Assembly: GCA_034044135.1 (NCBI GenBank)
Contig: CP139021.1
Location: 4,355,635-4,419,634, forward strand
Reading direction: 5' to 3'
From: Flammeovirgaceae bacterium SG7u.111
GTDB lineage: Bacteria; Bacteroidota; Bacteroidia; Cytophagales; Flammeovirgaceae
DNA: 64,000 bases
Below are positions 26,004 to 34,652 of this stretch, piece after piece. The position numbers and the translations under genes were made by a program. Each line of letters opens with the position of its first letter. Within the stretch, counting starts at the first letter, position 1. The notes under the pieces are model-generated. The model searched no databases. It had not been told where the DNA came from and was given only the letters and a program-made list of their open reading frames with translations.

Positions 26004-26301
26004 GAAACTAACTATCAGTAAACTAACAAAGCTCGATTTCTACCAAACTCGCATTCCGATCCACTAGACTATGAGGCTTATACAAGAGTTTGCCAAACTA
26101 AAGTGGTAAGAAAAATGAAAGGCATTGGCGACCGATACATCTTTTTTCGCTTATAGCCTGCAAATGTAAGCCGGAGAGGCTCAATAAACCCTAACCGGTA
26201 AACCTTAAACATTTTAAGTAGCATTCCGATCCACATAATATATAAGATAAGGAACGTTGTATCATCTTTCCCTATCTCTCAGGACTTACTATAAATTCGT
26301 T

Positions 26302-26365
26302 TGATTGATTAGTAGTTCAAATTCAATAGAGCCAGCGGTTGTAAAAAGTCGCTGGCTTTTTTGTT
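26302..26365. terminator. repeated terminator-like module, copy 1
   Basis: A stem AGCCAGCG/CGCTGGCT followed by TTTTTTG, preceded by the conserved lead TGATTGATTAGTAGTTCAAA. It closely resembles 27795-27857. It could terminate plus-strand transcripts from the nitrate cluster side. Confidence 0.65.
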
Positions 26366-26465
26366 GCTATCACCCAAATCAGCTATCCTGAATTTGATTT
26401 AGAACCTCCGCCCTAGTATTCAGCATGCTACATTCAGGAAGCTTTCAAACCAAACATACCCTACT

Positions 26466-27320
26466 CTACAATTTTTTCAGGTAATTAGCCAGTTGATTTG
26501 GTCTGGTAACAAAGGGGGAATGGTCAGAATTATTGATAGTATGGATGGACGTCCCAGGAAACCTACTGTACATAAAGCTTTGCAAACCAGGCGTAACAGC
26601 CTGATCGTTCGGACAAGCCACATAGTTTTTGGGCAAAGAAGCATAATTCGACCCAAGAGATACTGTATCTAAAGCAGTTTGTATAGGTTGAGGTCTCAGC
26701 AAAGGTAAAACATCATTTATTTCCTGCTGCAAAGGCTGGTTATTATTATTCAGGGAGTAGTTATAAAAGGCTTCTATTAAAATGGAATCAGGTAAATATA
26801 TGCCAGGAGGATTCACTATCACATTTTGGGTTATTACAGACAGTGTATCTTGCAAGGAAAGCTGAATAAGTGACTCTCCACTAACAGGCATAAATGCTGA
26901 AACATAAACCAACCTCTTTATTTTTTGTGGAATAGATTCGCCTACTTGCGAAATGACCACCCCACCATACGAATGCCCTACTAAAATCACCTCTTCGGGT
27001 TGTGCATTAATTGCCGCAATCACTTGGTCTACATGCGTTTGCAAATTTACCGACCCTATTGGAGTATTATCATTGCCCAAACCAGCTAACTGCACCGCAA
27101 TGATGGTATGACCAAATTCTTCAAGCTTGTCTTGTACATTGCCCCAAACAGATTCAGGATGCCAAGCCCCATGTATGAGTACATAGGTATGAAGTGTTTT
27201 CTTTTTGTGGTAAAACTCATCTGCTACCACAGATTTTTCCAGTTGCTCTAACTCATCTTGGCAAGCATTACATAGCAACAGCATCGCCATTGCTACAAAA
27301 GACCCTAATATAGTTCTCAT
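26466..27320 (-). CDS. alpha/beta hydrolase, exported esterase-like
   Basis: A 284-residue alpha/beta-fold hydrolase. The N-terminus is a signal or lipoprotein-type leader ending in LLLCNAC (about residues 14-20; the lipobox is imperfect). Catalytic features: oxyanion-hole HGAW (50-53), nucleophile Ser117 in VGHSYGG, a probable acid in YVACPNDQ, and His267 in NNSDHSPF. It resembles the EstC/methylesterase-like group that includes hydroxynitrile-lyase relatives; the natural substrate cannot be read. It is a single gene between two repeated terminator modules. Cell location outside the cytoplasm is inferred from the leader. Confidence 0.85.
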   Translation of the reverse strand: MRTILGSFVAMAMLLLCNACQDELEQLEKSVVADEFYHKKKTLHTYVLIHGAWHPESVWGNVQDKLEEFGHTIIAVQLAGLGNDNTPIGSVNLQTHVDQVIAAINAQPEEVILVGHSYGGVVISQVGESIPQKIKRLVYVSAFMPVSGESLIQLSLQDTLSVITQNVIVNPPGIYLPDSILIEAFYNYSLNNNNQPLQQEINDVLPLLRPQPIQTALDTVSLGSNYASLPKNYVACPNDQAVTPGLQSFMYSRFPGTSIHTINNSDHSPFVTRPNQLANYLKKL

Positions 27321-28011
27321 CGTAACTTAGTAATTTACAGAATTTTAAATTGGCTTATCATTCGTTTAACGCACCACTTGTTACATAGTATAAAATCTCA
27401 TACTATTCTTGACCTCACCAGTATAAAACACATACTCACTTTGTTTTTATGTAACAAAGCAACATAGAAGACTATTCTAAATGGACTAAAATTATTGGAA
27501 CCTCACCTCTTAATATAACTTGAGACATATATACAAAAGCTTAACTGACAGCATTGAGCGAAACATACCTAGGGAAAGTTAAACATTTTATCACCCCAGC
27601 CCTGAGCCAGAATCACTTGCCTAACACCCCGAAATACTAGCTCTTTTGCACAATATGTGAGAGATATCACCTGGTTCGAGCATCTCGCTCAGATCTTGGT
27701 GGTATTGGCTTTTTAGACAACCCTCCTACCGCTCGCTTCTAGAGCATGCCAAACTTTAGTATTAGCATGGAATGGCAACTGATTTTATAGCGGCTGATTA
27801 ATTAGTAGTTCAAATTTATTAAGGCCAGCAACTGTAAAAACCGTTGGCTTTTTTGTTTTTGTACCCACACCAAGAAACTAATCGAATAGCTTTGAAAGCA
27901 GGTTGTTTTCAATTAGTTTTAAAAGAGGTATTTTGAGTAGATCTTGCCAAAAACATACTCAACGCACCCTATCTAAAATAGTCTTATTACAGGCCTCAAC
28001 CCTCAGCTTCT
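27321..28011. other. intergenic between hydrolase and membrane protein
   Basis: A 690-bp AT-rich gap. The only structured element is the terminator module at 27795-27857. No coding potential of note. Confidence 0.45.
27795..27857. terminator. repeated terminator-like module, copy 2
   Basis: TGATTAATTAGTAGTTCAAA, then GCCAGCAACTG-AAAAA-CCGTTGGC and TTTTTTG. It has about 80 percent identity by eye to 26302-26365, in the same orientation. No plus-strand gene lies immediately before it. Confidence 0.6.
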
Positions 28012-29316
28012 ATGTTCAATATTTCAGATCTGATAAATTCGATTGAAAAACTCACCTTTCAGTTGATATCATGGATTATCCTAATCCCCAAGACTCTATT
28101 TTGGATATTGGCAGCTCCTGCTAGCATGGTCAAGTATATTGATCACCAATTGGAACAGAAAAACCCCGAATTCCAGAGCTTCATCTCCCCTATTTTTTTA
28201 TTCCTTTTGGTAGGGCTCGGTCCCATCGCACTAGAAAGCTTTATCAAACTGCCTGAAATTCATATTGATGGGAAGAGAAATGTGATGGTGGATTCTACCT
28301 ATCAGTACACTGCCAAAATTGACTACTTAAGCGACTGGACGGAGTACCGCACCAATAAACATATTTATGAATATGTGTGGAGTCATGGGAAAAACAGATC
28401 CGATAAAAAACTGATCAAAACTTACCTGTTCGAAAACTTCCTTCCCGAAGAAAACATTCTTGATATCACCTTTGCCCGTGAATTTTATAACGAAAACGAA
28501 GTAGACTCCTTGCCAACCACAACTACTCTTAGCAATAAAACCAACAGTGAATCAATCACCATCTCTCGCGACTCAACCCATTTATTTTTAGATATATACG
28601 CATACAAACTAGCCGACTACACAGATTTTGATGAAGAGAAATCTACTACCTATTCTGGGGGAAATACATTGCCTGATAGGTACCAATATGTTGCTGGAAA
28701 TAAAGATACATTACCTTTTCAGGTATCCATCCCCATCAATGTATTCGACAGCCAATTGAAACTAAAAAATGTAGAAAGGATCACTTCAAAAGATGCAGAA
28801 GACAGCACTACAGGAACAATTGCTATCGACGAAAAGCAACTGTATGCCATTGGGATTGCCCTGATGTCGCTTCCTTTGTTTTTTGCCGTAAGCCTTATCA
28901 TAAAAGAAGATGAAAAAATAAACCTGACCAATCTTAAAAGGCGTCTTTATGCTCAGTGCGCATTATTCACGCCCATCGTTTTAATTTTCCAGTTCGGTAT
29001 TCTTTACGAGAATATAGTCCCGCCACAATATACAGGCAATGTAATATTCGTAATCCTTATATTAGGACTTGCCAGCATAGTCTGGTTTACCATTGTCCAA
29101 GCTAATATTTACCTTTTAAGCATTAAGGAAGTTATTGCCATCTTATTTGGGCTGCCATTTTTGATCACTATTTCCATCATGCTCTTCATAGAAGCCCTTA
29201 TAGAGTTTTCGCATTTCAAATGGATTGTATGGTTATTTGTAATAGCCATTTCCATCCCGTTAGTAATGAGCTTGGGCTTGAGTGACAAAAACTTTATAGA
29301 AGAAGAAGAGGCATAA
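28012..29316 (+). CDS. large membrane protein of unknown function
   Basis: A 434-residue protein I do not recognise. An N-terminal hydrophobic part (about 15-40, and 61-80, SPIFLFLLVGLGPIALESF) is followed by a soluble, extracytoplasmic-looking domain (about 82-275) containing long charged and Thr/Ser-rich stretches. Five further hydrophobic segments follow at about 277-297, 315-333, 343-360, 372-392 and 405-422. It ends with an acidic tail EEEEA. The topology resembles a membrane sensor or transporter-associated protein, but no conserved motif was found. It stands alone on its strand. Confidence 0.75.
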   Translation: MFNISDLINSIEKLTFQLISWIILIPKTLFWILAAPASMVKYIDHQLEQKNPEFQSFISPIFLFLLVGLGPIALESFIKLPEIHIDGKRNVMVDSTYQYTAKIDYLSDWTEYRTNKHIYEYVWSHGKNRSDKKLIKTYLFENFLPEENILDITFAREFYNENEVDSLPTTTTLSNKTNSESITISRDSTHLFLDIYAYKLADYTDFDEEKSTTYSGGNTLPDRYQYVAGNKDTLPFQVSIPINVFDSQLKLKNVERITSKDAEDSTTGTIAIDEKQLYAIGIALMSLPLFFAVSLIIKEDEKINLTNLKRRLYAQCALFTPIVLIFQFGILYENIVPPQYTGNVIFVILILGLASIVWFTIVQANIYLLSIKEVIAILFGLPFLITISIMLFIEALIEFSHFKWIVWLFVIAISIPLVMSLGLSDKNFIEEEEA

Positions 29317-29624
29317 AGAAGTACTTCCTTATGGTAGTATTTGATTTCATTTGGGGTTGAGAGACTTGCTCCATCGGGGATGGCACTATTTTTTGCTTCA
29401 TCGAGTTATTCACCAATTCGAGTCGTTCCTTGCTTGACAAAGAATCTCCCTCCAGTGTTCTGCAAAGCTCCGCAAGGACAGCTGGTGCATGGGTGAGAGA
29501 TAACCGCGTCAAGTGCAAGATGACACTTGTGATTGCTTATTTGAACATTAAGTACCTAAGCCCAAATACAAAAAGGATTGCCGATGAACACGACAACCCT
29601 TTAATCCAATCTATACACTACTTT
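29317..29624. other. intergenic, no supported gene
   Basis: About 308 bp with short overlapping frames on both strands that look like chance. No repeat or hairpin was recognised. Confidence 0.4.
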
Positions 29625-29921
29625 CTACATATTATTCGATAAAACAAGCTTCATCTGAAAGGTGCTGCCTTCCTTAGGCGTATTTGCCTCCTTTACTTGA
29701 AGAACCTTGCTAATAGGAGCCACCTTTTTGAACTTAATACCTTTGATATTTTTTTTTGCATCCATTGTTATTATACTAGGATCAAAATCAACTTGAACAT
29801 CGAAGGTAAATTCAACTTCTTCCAGGTCTACCTGCACCTCTTCCTTTTTAAGGTTCATGCACGCGTCCTCATACGATTTGGAAAATGCAATTAAAAGATT
29901 TGTTAAATCCACTTCAGTCAT
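29625..29921 (-). CDS. small acidic protein, unknown
   Basis: A 98-residue protein, no signal peptide. The N-terminus is a helix (TEVDLTNLLIAFSKSYEDAC), followed by beta-like strands beginning VQVDLEEVEFTFDVQVDF and ending TFQMKLVLS. The layout, helix followed by an E-x-E-F strand and a closing strand, parallels the neighbour at 29932-30246, so the two look like distant paralogues. It resembles the Trypco2/DUF2589-type small proteins only loosely. It starts 10 bp behind the neighbour's stop, one transcript. Function unknown. Confidence 0.65.
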   Translation of the reverse strand: MTEVDLTNLLIAFSKSYEDACMNLKKEEVQVDLEEVEFTFDVQVDFDPSIITMDAKKNIKGIKFKKVAPISKVLQVKEANTPKEGSTFQMKLVLSNNM

Positions 29922-29931
29922 AGAGTTAAGG

Positions 29932-30246
29932 TTATTGAACTGCCTCTTCTTCTTCCACTTCCTTTCCAGAAAACAGAAACCTTACCTTAAGGCCATAGGT
30001 AGCTTTGGAGCGTGAAGTTCGAGTATGCCCGATTTTCGCCTTTGCGGTGACAAACCTAAAGTTCACCCCAGAAGAAAACTGCCCATCTGTTTTTTTGGTC
30101 AATTCCGTTTCGGCAGCGTAGGTCACTTCCATTTCAAACTCATCCAACTCTACAGGAATATTATTACTTTGAAGTACCGATACTCCTTCACTTGCGCCTT
30201 CTGCCGCACTTAAAATCAATGACTTGATTGTCGCTTCTTGAGCCAT
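29932..30246 (-). CDS. small protein, possible Trypco2-like domain
   Basis: A 104-residue protein. A short N-terminal helix (ATIKSLILSAAEGASEGVSV) leads to strands VPVELDEF-type (IPVELDEFEMEVTYAAETEL), then VNFRFVTAKAKIG, a basic loop HTRTSRSKATYG, and a last strand LKVRFLFSG, ending in Glu-rich EVEEEEAVQ. The helix plus 'F-x-E-V' strand order is reminiscent of the trypsin-co-occurring (Trypco2) domain described in predicted conflict systems, but this is a weak resemblance. It is the first gene of a two-gene transcript with 29625-29921. Confidence 0.65.
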   Translation of the reverse strand: MAQEATIKSLILSAAEGASEGVSVLQSNNIPVELDEFEMEVTYAAETELTKKTDGQFSSGVNFRFVTAKAKIGHTRTSRSKATYGLKVRFLFSGKEVEEEEAVQ

Positions 30247-31173
30247 AACTATACAATTTAGTGTTTAAGGTTAAATAAAATGTTGATGGAGCTAAGATAG
30301 CCTACCCGCTACCCCTTTTTTAGAAAGATTCCGACAATTCAAAAAAACAATTAAACAAAATGCTTATACAATTCCGACAACCCGAATAATTATACGACAT
30401 ATCCATAAAAAACCGACATTTCTTACGAGATGGAAACCACTAGCCGTCGTCCTAAACGTGATGCCCGACAGCTAGTCTCAGGATCTCCCCCCTTTTGCTG
30501 CAGTGCCCCAAAGTACTTGAGCTTATTGATGTGTAGATGGAATGGACTGGGTCTTCGCCCGGAACGAGAATTTGGAATAGTACTGATTTGGGGTTGGTTT
30601 TAGATATTTTTCAAACAGATCCAAAACTTACAAACTCAAAACAACTACATATTACTGCTGGACGACTACTTTTTGGTGCAAAACAAGGTCTTTTTAGTGC
30701 CGATGAAAGACTTATTTCTTCTGAAATATGAAAAATCAAAGACGATATATGAAATATTTGTGCCGATGAACGTCTTATTTTTCAAGAAATATGAAAAATC
30801 AAAGCCGTTATTAGACTTACGAAAGACGATATGCTCCTTATTTTTTCCTTTTCACCTCTTATTTATGTCTTTTTTCTTCTTTTATGAGCCGTATGAAGGC
30901 TTATTTACCCTTGCGGATATATTTTTAGTTTTTTTGAACAGCATTTCTATAAATTCAGTAAAAAGTGGAAAGAGCTTACATCCAATTTTCTGCAAATCGA
31001 CTACCCTACTTCCCCAGCAATGCCACCCCTTTTGTACAATAGGCTGGAGATCCTATGTCAAGCACGAGACGACATGCTTTTCTCCCAAAATCTTTTCCTA
31101 AAAAATGGATTTTTACTAGGAAAGGAAGAGATAAACAAACTCCTTCGTAAATTTGCCAAAAAAGAACACTAGA
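30247..31173. other. long AT-rich non-coding region
   Basis: About 930 bp. Contains a degraded family 1 REP near 30455-30490 (GATGCCCGACA ... AGGATCTCC), a two-copy repeat at 30696-30811, and a second REP-like trace near 31032. A 142-codon open frame (30673-31101) arises largely from the repeat and looks non-coding. Confidence 0.45.
30696..30811. repeat. two tandem copies of a roughly 52-bp unit
   Basis: GTGCCGATGAAAGACTTATT at about 30698 and GTGCCGATGAACGTCTTATT at about 30763, each followed by GAAATATGAAAAATCAAAG. The period is about 65 bp. Confidence 0.6.
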
Positions 31174-31815
31174 ATGAATATAGCAGATATAAGAAAAGAA
31201 TATAGCCAGTCGAAGCTTAGCCGCAAGGAGGTAGATAAAAACCCTCTTGTTCAATTCAAGCAATGGTTCGATGAAGCAGTTAGTTCTAACATCCACGAGC
31301 CTACGGCCATGAACCTCTGCACGGTGGGGGAAAATGGCAGACCATCTTCCCGTATCGTCCTGTTGAAGGGGATTGAGCACGATATGTTTGTATTTTACAC
31401 CAACTACAACAGCAAAAAGGGCTCGGACATGGCCAACAATCCTTTTGTATCCCTCACCTTCTTCTGGCCAGAGCTGGAGCGGCAAGTGCGGGTGGAAGGG
31501 CAGGTAAAGAAAGTACCCGCCGAGATGTCGGACACGTATTTTGCCAGCCGCCCACGGGATAGCCGCATAGGTGCGCATGCTTCTCCGCAAAGCCAAGAGA
31601 TCAAAAGCAAATCTTCTATCTTGAAAGATGCGGTGCTGATAGGCACAAAGTACATGGGCAGGGATGTTCCCCGACCTGAACACTGGGGAGGCTATTTTGT
31701 AAAGCCCGATAAGATAGAATTTTGGCAAGGCAGGCCTAGCCGCCTCCACGACCGAATCGTATATTCTCTTCCCGAGGAAAATGGGGATTGGGTAATGAGC
31801 CGCTTGGCGCCTTGA
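31174..31815 (+). CDS. pdxH: pyridoxamine 5'-phosphate oxidase
   Basis: A 213-residue FMN enzyme that oxidises pyridoxamine/pyridoxine 5'-phosphate to PLP. Motifs: NLCTVGENGRPSSRIVLLKG (FMN/substrate, about 45-64), FYTNYNSKKGSDM (FMN phosphate), the FWPELERQVRVEG block, and C-terminal WGGYFVKPDKIEFWQGRPSRLHDR, the classic family signature, ending in RLAP. The frame opens with a TTG at 31153, but the ATG at 31174 gives the usual N-terminus (MNIADIRKEY). It lies about 260 bp upstream of a PLP-dependent decarboxylase on the same strand. Confidence 0.96.
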   Translation: MNIADIRKEYSQSKLSRKEVDKNPLVQFKQWFDEAVSSNIHEPTAMNLCTVGENGRPSSRIVLLKGIEHDMFVFYTNYNSKKGSDMANNPFVSLTFFWPELERQVRVEGQVKKVPAEMSDTYFASRPRDSRIGAHASPQSQEIKSKSSILKDAVLIGTKYMGRDVPRPEHWGGYFVKPDKIEFWQGRPSRLHDRIVYSLPEENGDWVMSRLAP

Positions 31816-31880
31816 TTCTTTTTTGGTAGAGGCTGGAGGTTAGACGTTAGATGAACTAGCTCACTAACTTGGGGGGAAAT

Positions 31881-31966
31881 TCAAGCGGACGCTTGAAAAA
31901 TGTAATAGGGCACAAGCGAGATAGTTCAATGGTACTTAAAAAGGACACGAGCGGACGCTCGCGCCA
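31881..31966. repeat. REP-like palindromes, family 2
   Basis: TCAAGCGGACGCTTGA at 31881-31896 and ACACGAGCGGACGCTCGCGC at 31945-31964. Between them, GGGCACAAGCG at 31908-31918 is a half copy. Confidence 0.6.
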
Positions 31967-32074
31967 GAGACAATTTCTATTCTACGCCTTGTGCTAGGTA
32001 TTGAGATTACTACCAAAACCTTAATCGTCCTTGGTTAAAGCCAAGGAAATCAAACCAACAATAAACAACAACAC

Positions 32075-33292
32075 ATGACTACTTGGAAAAAATTGGGGCA
32101 TCAGCAGATCAAAGAACGTGTATTTGCTGCGCTCAAAGAGAATGTAAATTATTTGGAGGAAAACGTCTTAGGCATCCCTGCCTCTTACCTCGACGATAAG
32201 GTATTTAACCAAGACACTCCCTTTCTAAAAGATGCCCCGTTTATTTCTTCTTTGGTCTATAACCCTAACCATATCGGTTGCCATACACTAGGCAACTCCG
32301 AGCGGTATTTTAAAGGGACACAGGAACTGGAAAGAGAGGTGATCGAGATTTGTGCTTCCAGTATTTTGAAAGCCGAACCAGGGCAAACCGATGGCTACGT
32401 GTCGGCGGGTGGAACAGAAGCCAACATGCAGGCGATCTGGATTTACCGCAACTACTTTATACAGGAGCTGAAGGCAGATATCAACCAAATTTGCATCCTT
32501 TGTTCTTCGGATAGTCATTATTCCATGAGTAAGTCGGCGAATATCTTGAACATTGCCAAGGCAGAAGTGAAGGTAGATGAAAAGACGAGGGAAATCAGTC
32601 GGGAAAAAGTAAAAGCGGCCATAGAAAAAGCTCAGGCGGAAGGAAAGAAATACTTCATTGTAGTCTCTAACATGATGACCACCATGTTTGGCTCGGTAGA
32701 CGAATCAAAAGCCTATACCGATGTACTTACTGAACTAGATGTGCCTTTCAAGTTGCACATCGATGGCGCATACGGTGGCTTTTATTACCCATTTGCCAAT
32801 TCGGAAAGTGATTTGAATTTCCAAAACCCACATATTTCTTCCGTTACGCTCGATGCTCACAAAATGGTGCAAGCTCCTTACGGAACAGGTATTTTCCTTA
32901 TCAGAAAAGGAATGATACGCTATGCCAACACACAGGATGCGAGCTACATCAAAGGACAAGACTCCACCATTTCGGGAAGCAGATCGGGGGCAAATGCGGT
33001 CGCCATCTGGATGATATTGATGACCTACGGGCCCTATGGCTGGACGGAAAAAATCTTTATCCTCCAAAAAAGAACCGATTGGCTTTGCGAGCTGCTAGAC
33101 AAAAAAGGAATTGAATATTACCGAGAGAAATATTCGAACATCGTCACCATCCCCAACGAATATGTAAGCCCAGAAGCCGCTACAGAATTTGGCCTAGTTC
33201 CCGATAACCACGAAAACCCTGCTTGGCAAAAAATAGTGGTAATGGACCATGTGTTCATCGAGAAATTGCTGCCGCTGTTGGAGAAGTTGTAA
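32075..33292 (+). CDS. PLP-dependent group II decarboxylase
   Basis: A 405-residue aspartate-aminotransferase-fold decarboxylase (glutamate/tyrosine/histidine decarboxylase-like). Evidence: SAGGTEANMQAIWIYRN (PLP phosphate loop, about 110-126), SDSHYSMSKSANIL (stacking His), HIDGAYGGF (Asp that pairs with the PLP ring N), and Lys263 in TLDAHKMVQAPYG, the Schiff-base lysine. The amine product cannot be deduced; substrate-loop residues differ from GadB. Placed behind pdxH, so local PLP supply is plausible. A bidirectional terminator follows directly. Confidence 0.88.
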   Translation: MTTWKKLGHQQIKERVFAALKENVNYLEENVLGIPASYLDDKVFNQDTPFLKDAPFISSLVYNPNHIGCHTLGNSERYFKGTQELEREVIEICASSILKAEPGQTDGYVSAGGTEANMQAIWIYRNYFIQELKADINQICILCSSDSHYSMSKSANILNIAKAEVKVDEKTREISREKVKAAIEKAQAEGKKYFIVVSNMMTTMFGSVDESKAYTDVLTELDVPFKLHIDGAYGGFYYPFANSESDLNFQNPHISSVTLDAHKMVQAPYGTGIFLIRKGMIRYANTQDASYIKGQDSTISGSRSGANAVAIWMILMTYGPYGWTEKIFILQKRTDWLCELLDKKGIEYYREKYSNIVTIPNEYVSPEAATEFGLVPDNHENPAWQKIVVMDHVFIEKLLPLLEKL

Positions 33293-33302
33293 AACTTCAA
33301 AG

Positions 33303-33341
33303 AAAATCGTCGTGGAAGAACGAATAGTCCACGACGATTTT
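33303..33341. terminator. bidirectional terminator
   Basis: A 14-bp perfect stem, AAAATCGTCGTGGA with TCCACGACGATTTT, between the convergent decarboxylase and porin genes. Short A/T runs lie on both sides. Confidence 0.8.
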
Positions 33342-33346
33342 CACTT

Positions 33347-34438
33347 CTATTCAATTTTCACGGCTATGGAAGCTACCACGAATAAGTTGGAATCCACTTG
33401 GTTGCTGCCCTCTGTGAAAATTGCATCCTTGCTATTGAGCCAGCGGCTTTCTATTCTACACGCCACTTTGGGCAATGGTCGGTAATCGAGATTGAGGGAA
33501 TAGCCCATGGTGTTAAAGCCATTTTCCGTTTCTGGAGCTATTATCACTTGGCTTTCGTCTTTGAAATATTCGGCTCGGAAAGCTGCTGCCCACTTTTCAT
33601 CAAAGCGGTATTGGGCAATGAGCACGGGCGCTACCCACGTATCGTTTTCGCTGCTCCCTTTCGCTTTTTGTTGGAAACCGAAATCAACGCCAGCAATCAA
33701 CTCTACGTTATCGGTTAGTTGGAAAATACCATATACATTATTGAAAAAGCGATTTCTCCTGAGCGAGTCAGGATCTTCCGTTCCGTAAAATGTGCTCCAG
33801 TTCAGCGTTGTATTTTCAGACGGCTTATAGCTGACTTGTGTTCCATAACTCATCATCGAATTGCCGGGCACTCGTTGCATCCGTTGCCAGCCATTACACA
33901 GCACAAGTAAAAGCTCCCACTGCTCCGTAGGGTTGTAGGTCATTTTTGCCCCTGCCAAATAATAAGGCGAACTCTCCGCCACCAGTGAGCGGGTAAGCGT
34001 AAGGTTGTCGGTAGAAATGGCGCTCTCAAAACCTAAATGGGAGGGGAAGATCCCTGCATCTAACCACAAGTTATTTTGCTTGTTGAGGGAAAGCCCCACA
34101 TTGGCTTCAAAGATGTTTTTAAGCGAACCGGGTTCTGCCGCAAAATTATCGTTTACAAAAGTGCCCGCCTGCAAAGCCAAGTTTGCCCTGTATTTTTCGT
34201 GCTCCACTCCTATTTTGAGCAGCCCAAGGTTTACGGTAAACTCATTGTGGCGGTTATGATTGAAAAAGAAGTCTTGCCTTTGCCCATCAGCTGGTTTATT
34301 GAAATCGTAAGCATAATAGACATCCACAAATCCAGAGAAATGTATCTGTGCTTTTTCAGTGTCGCTATCTTGTGCCAAGGTTTTTCCAGTAAAAAGAAAG
34401 GTAACAAATAGCAGTATTAAGGTTAAGGTCTTTTTCAT
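33347..34438 (-). CDS. outer-membrane beta-barrel porin, OmpL-like
   Basis: A 363-residue porin. The start chosen is MKKTLTLILL at 34438, which gives a normal signal peptide (about 1-23, ending TLAQ); an upstream ATG at 34474 would add 12 odd residues. The mature part opens with QIHFSGFVDVYYAYDFN, the hallmark of the Bacteroidota putative beta-barrel porin-2 (OmpL-like/BBP2) family, followed by regular amphipathic strands and the GIFPSHLGFESA motif. It ends with strand VASIAVKIE. The solute is unknown. Confidence 0.85.
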   Translation of the reverse strand: MKKTLTLILLFVTFLFTGKTLAQDSDTEKAQIHFSGFVDVYYAYDFNKPADGQRQDFFFNHNRHNEFTVNLGLLKIGVEHEKYRANLALQAGTFVNDNFAAEPGSLKNIFEANVGLSLNKQNNLWLDAGIFPSHLGFESAISTDNLTLTRSLVAESSPYYLAGAKMTYNPTEQWELLLVLCNGWQRMQRVPGNSMMSYGTQVSYKPSENTTLNWSTFYGTEDPDSLRRNRFFNNVYGIFQLTDNVELIAGVDFGFQQKAKGSSENDTWVAPVLIAQYRFDEKWAAAFRAEYFKDESQVIIAPETENGFNTMGYSLNLDYRPLPKVACRIESRWLNSKDAIFTEGSNQVDSNLFVVASIAVKIE

Positions 34439-34652
34439 CTGTTGTTGTTTTGGTTGGTATGCTAATTTATACAAATATGCTAAGGATGTGAAGGCTAAAA
34501 AAACTGGAGAGAGAAAGCGATGAGCTTTGGGAAGGGGAAAATGTTTTTGGGCAGGTCAAAACTTGGTTCATCTCAGCGTTTTTTGTACGTTTATGAGGTC
34601 TTCTCTTCTAGATAATTCGAAGTAAGAGGTACTTGAAAAATAGCCACTACAA

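Larger units (their letters stand above)
25854..26465. other. intergenic behind the nitrate cluster
   Basis: No gene recognised. Holds the second inverted-repeat element (about 25882-26003), two copies of the 14-mer GCATTCCGATCCAC (26051-26064 and 26221-26234), and the terminator module at 26302-26365. Confidence 0.5.

Noticed and set aside
29294-29518. 75-codon frame on the minus strand next to the large membrane protein gene
   Set aside because: Overlaps the end of a supported gene, has odd composition and no recognised domain; most likely chance.
30673-31101. 142-codon frame on the plus strand
   Set aside because: Mostly made of the tandem repeat and AT-rich filler, with no plausible protein fold and no promoter; treated as non-coding.
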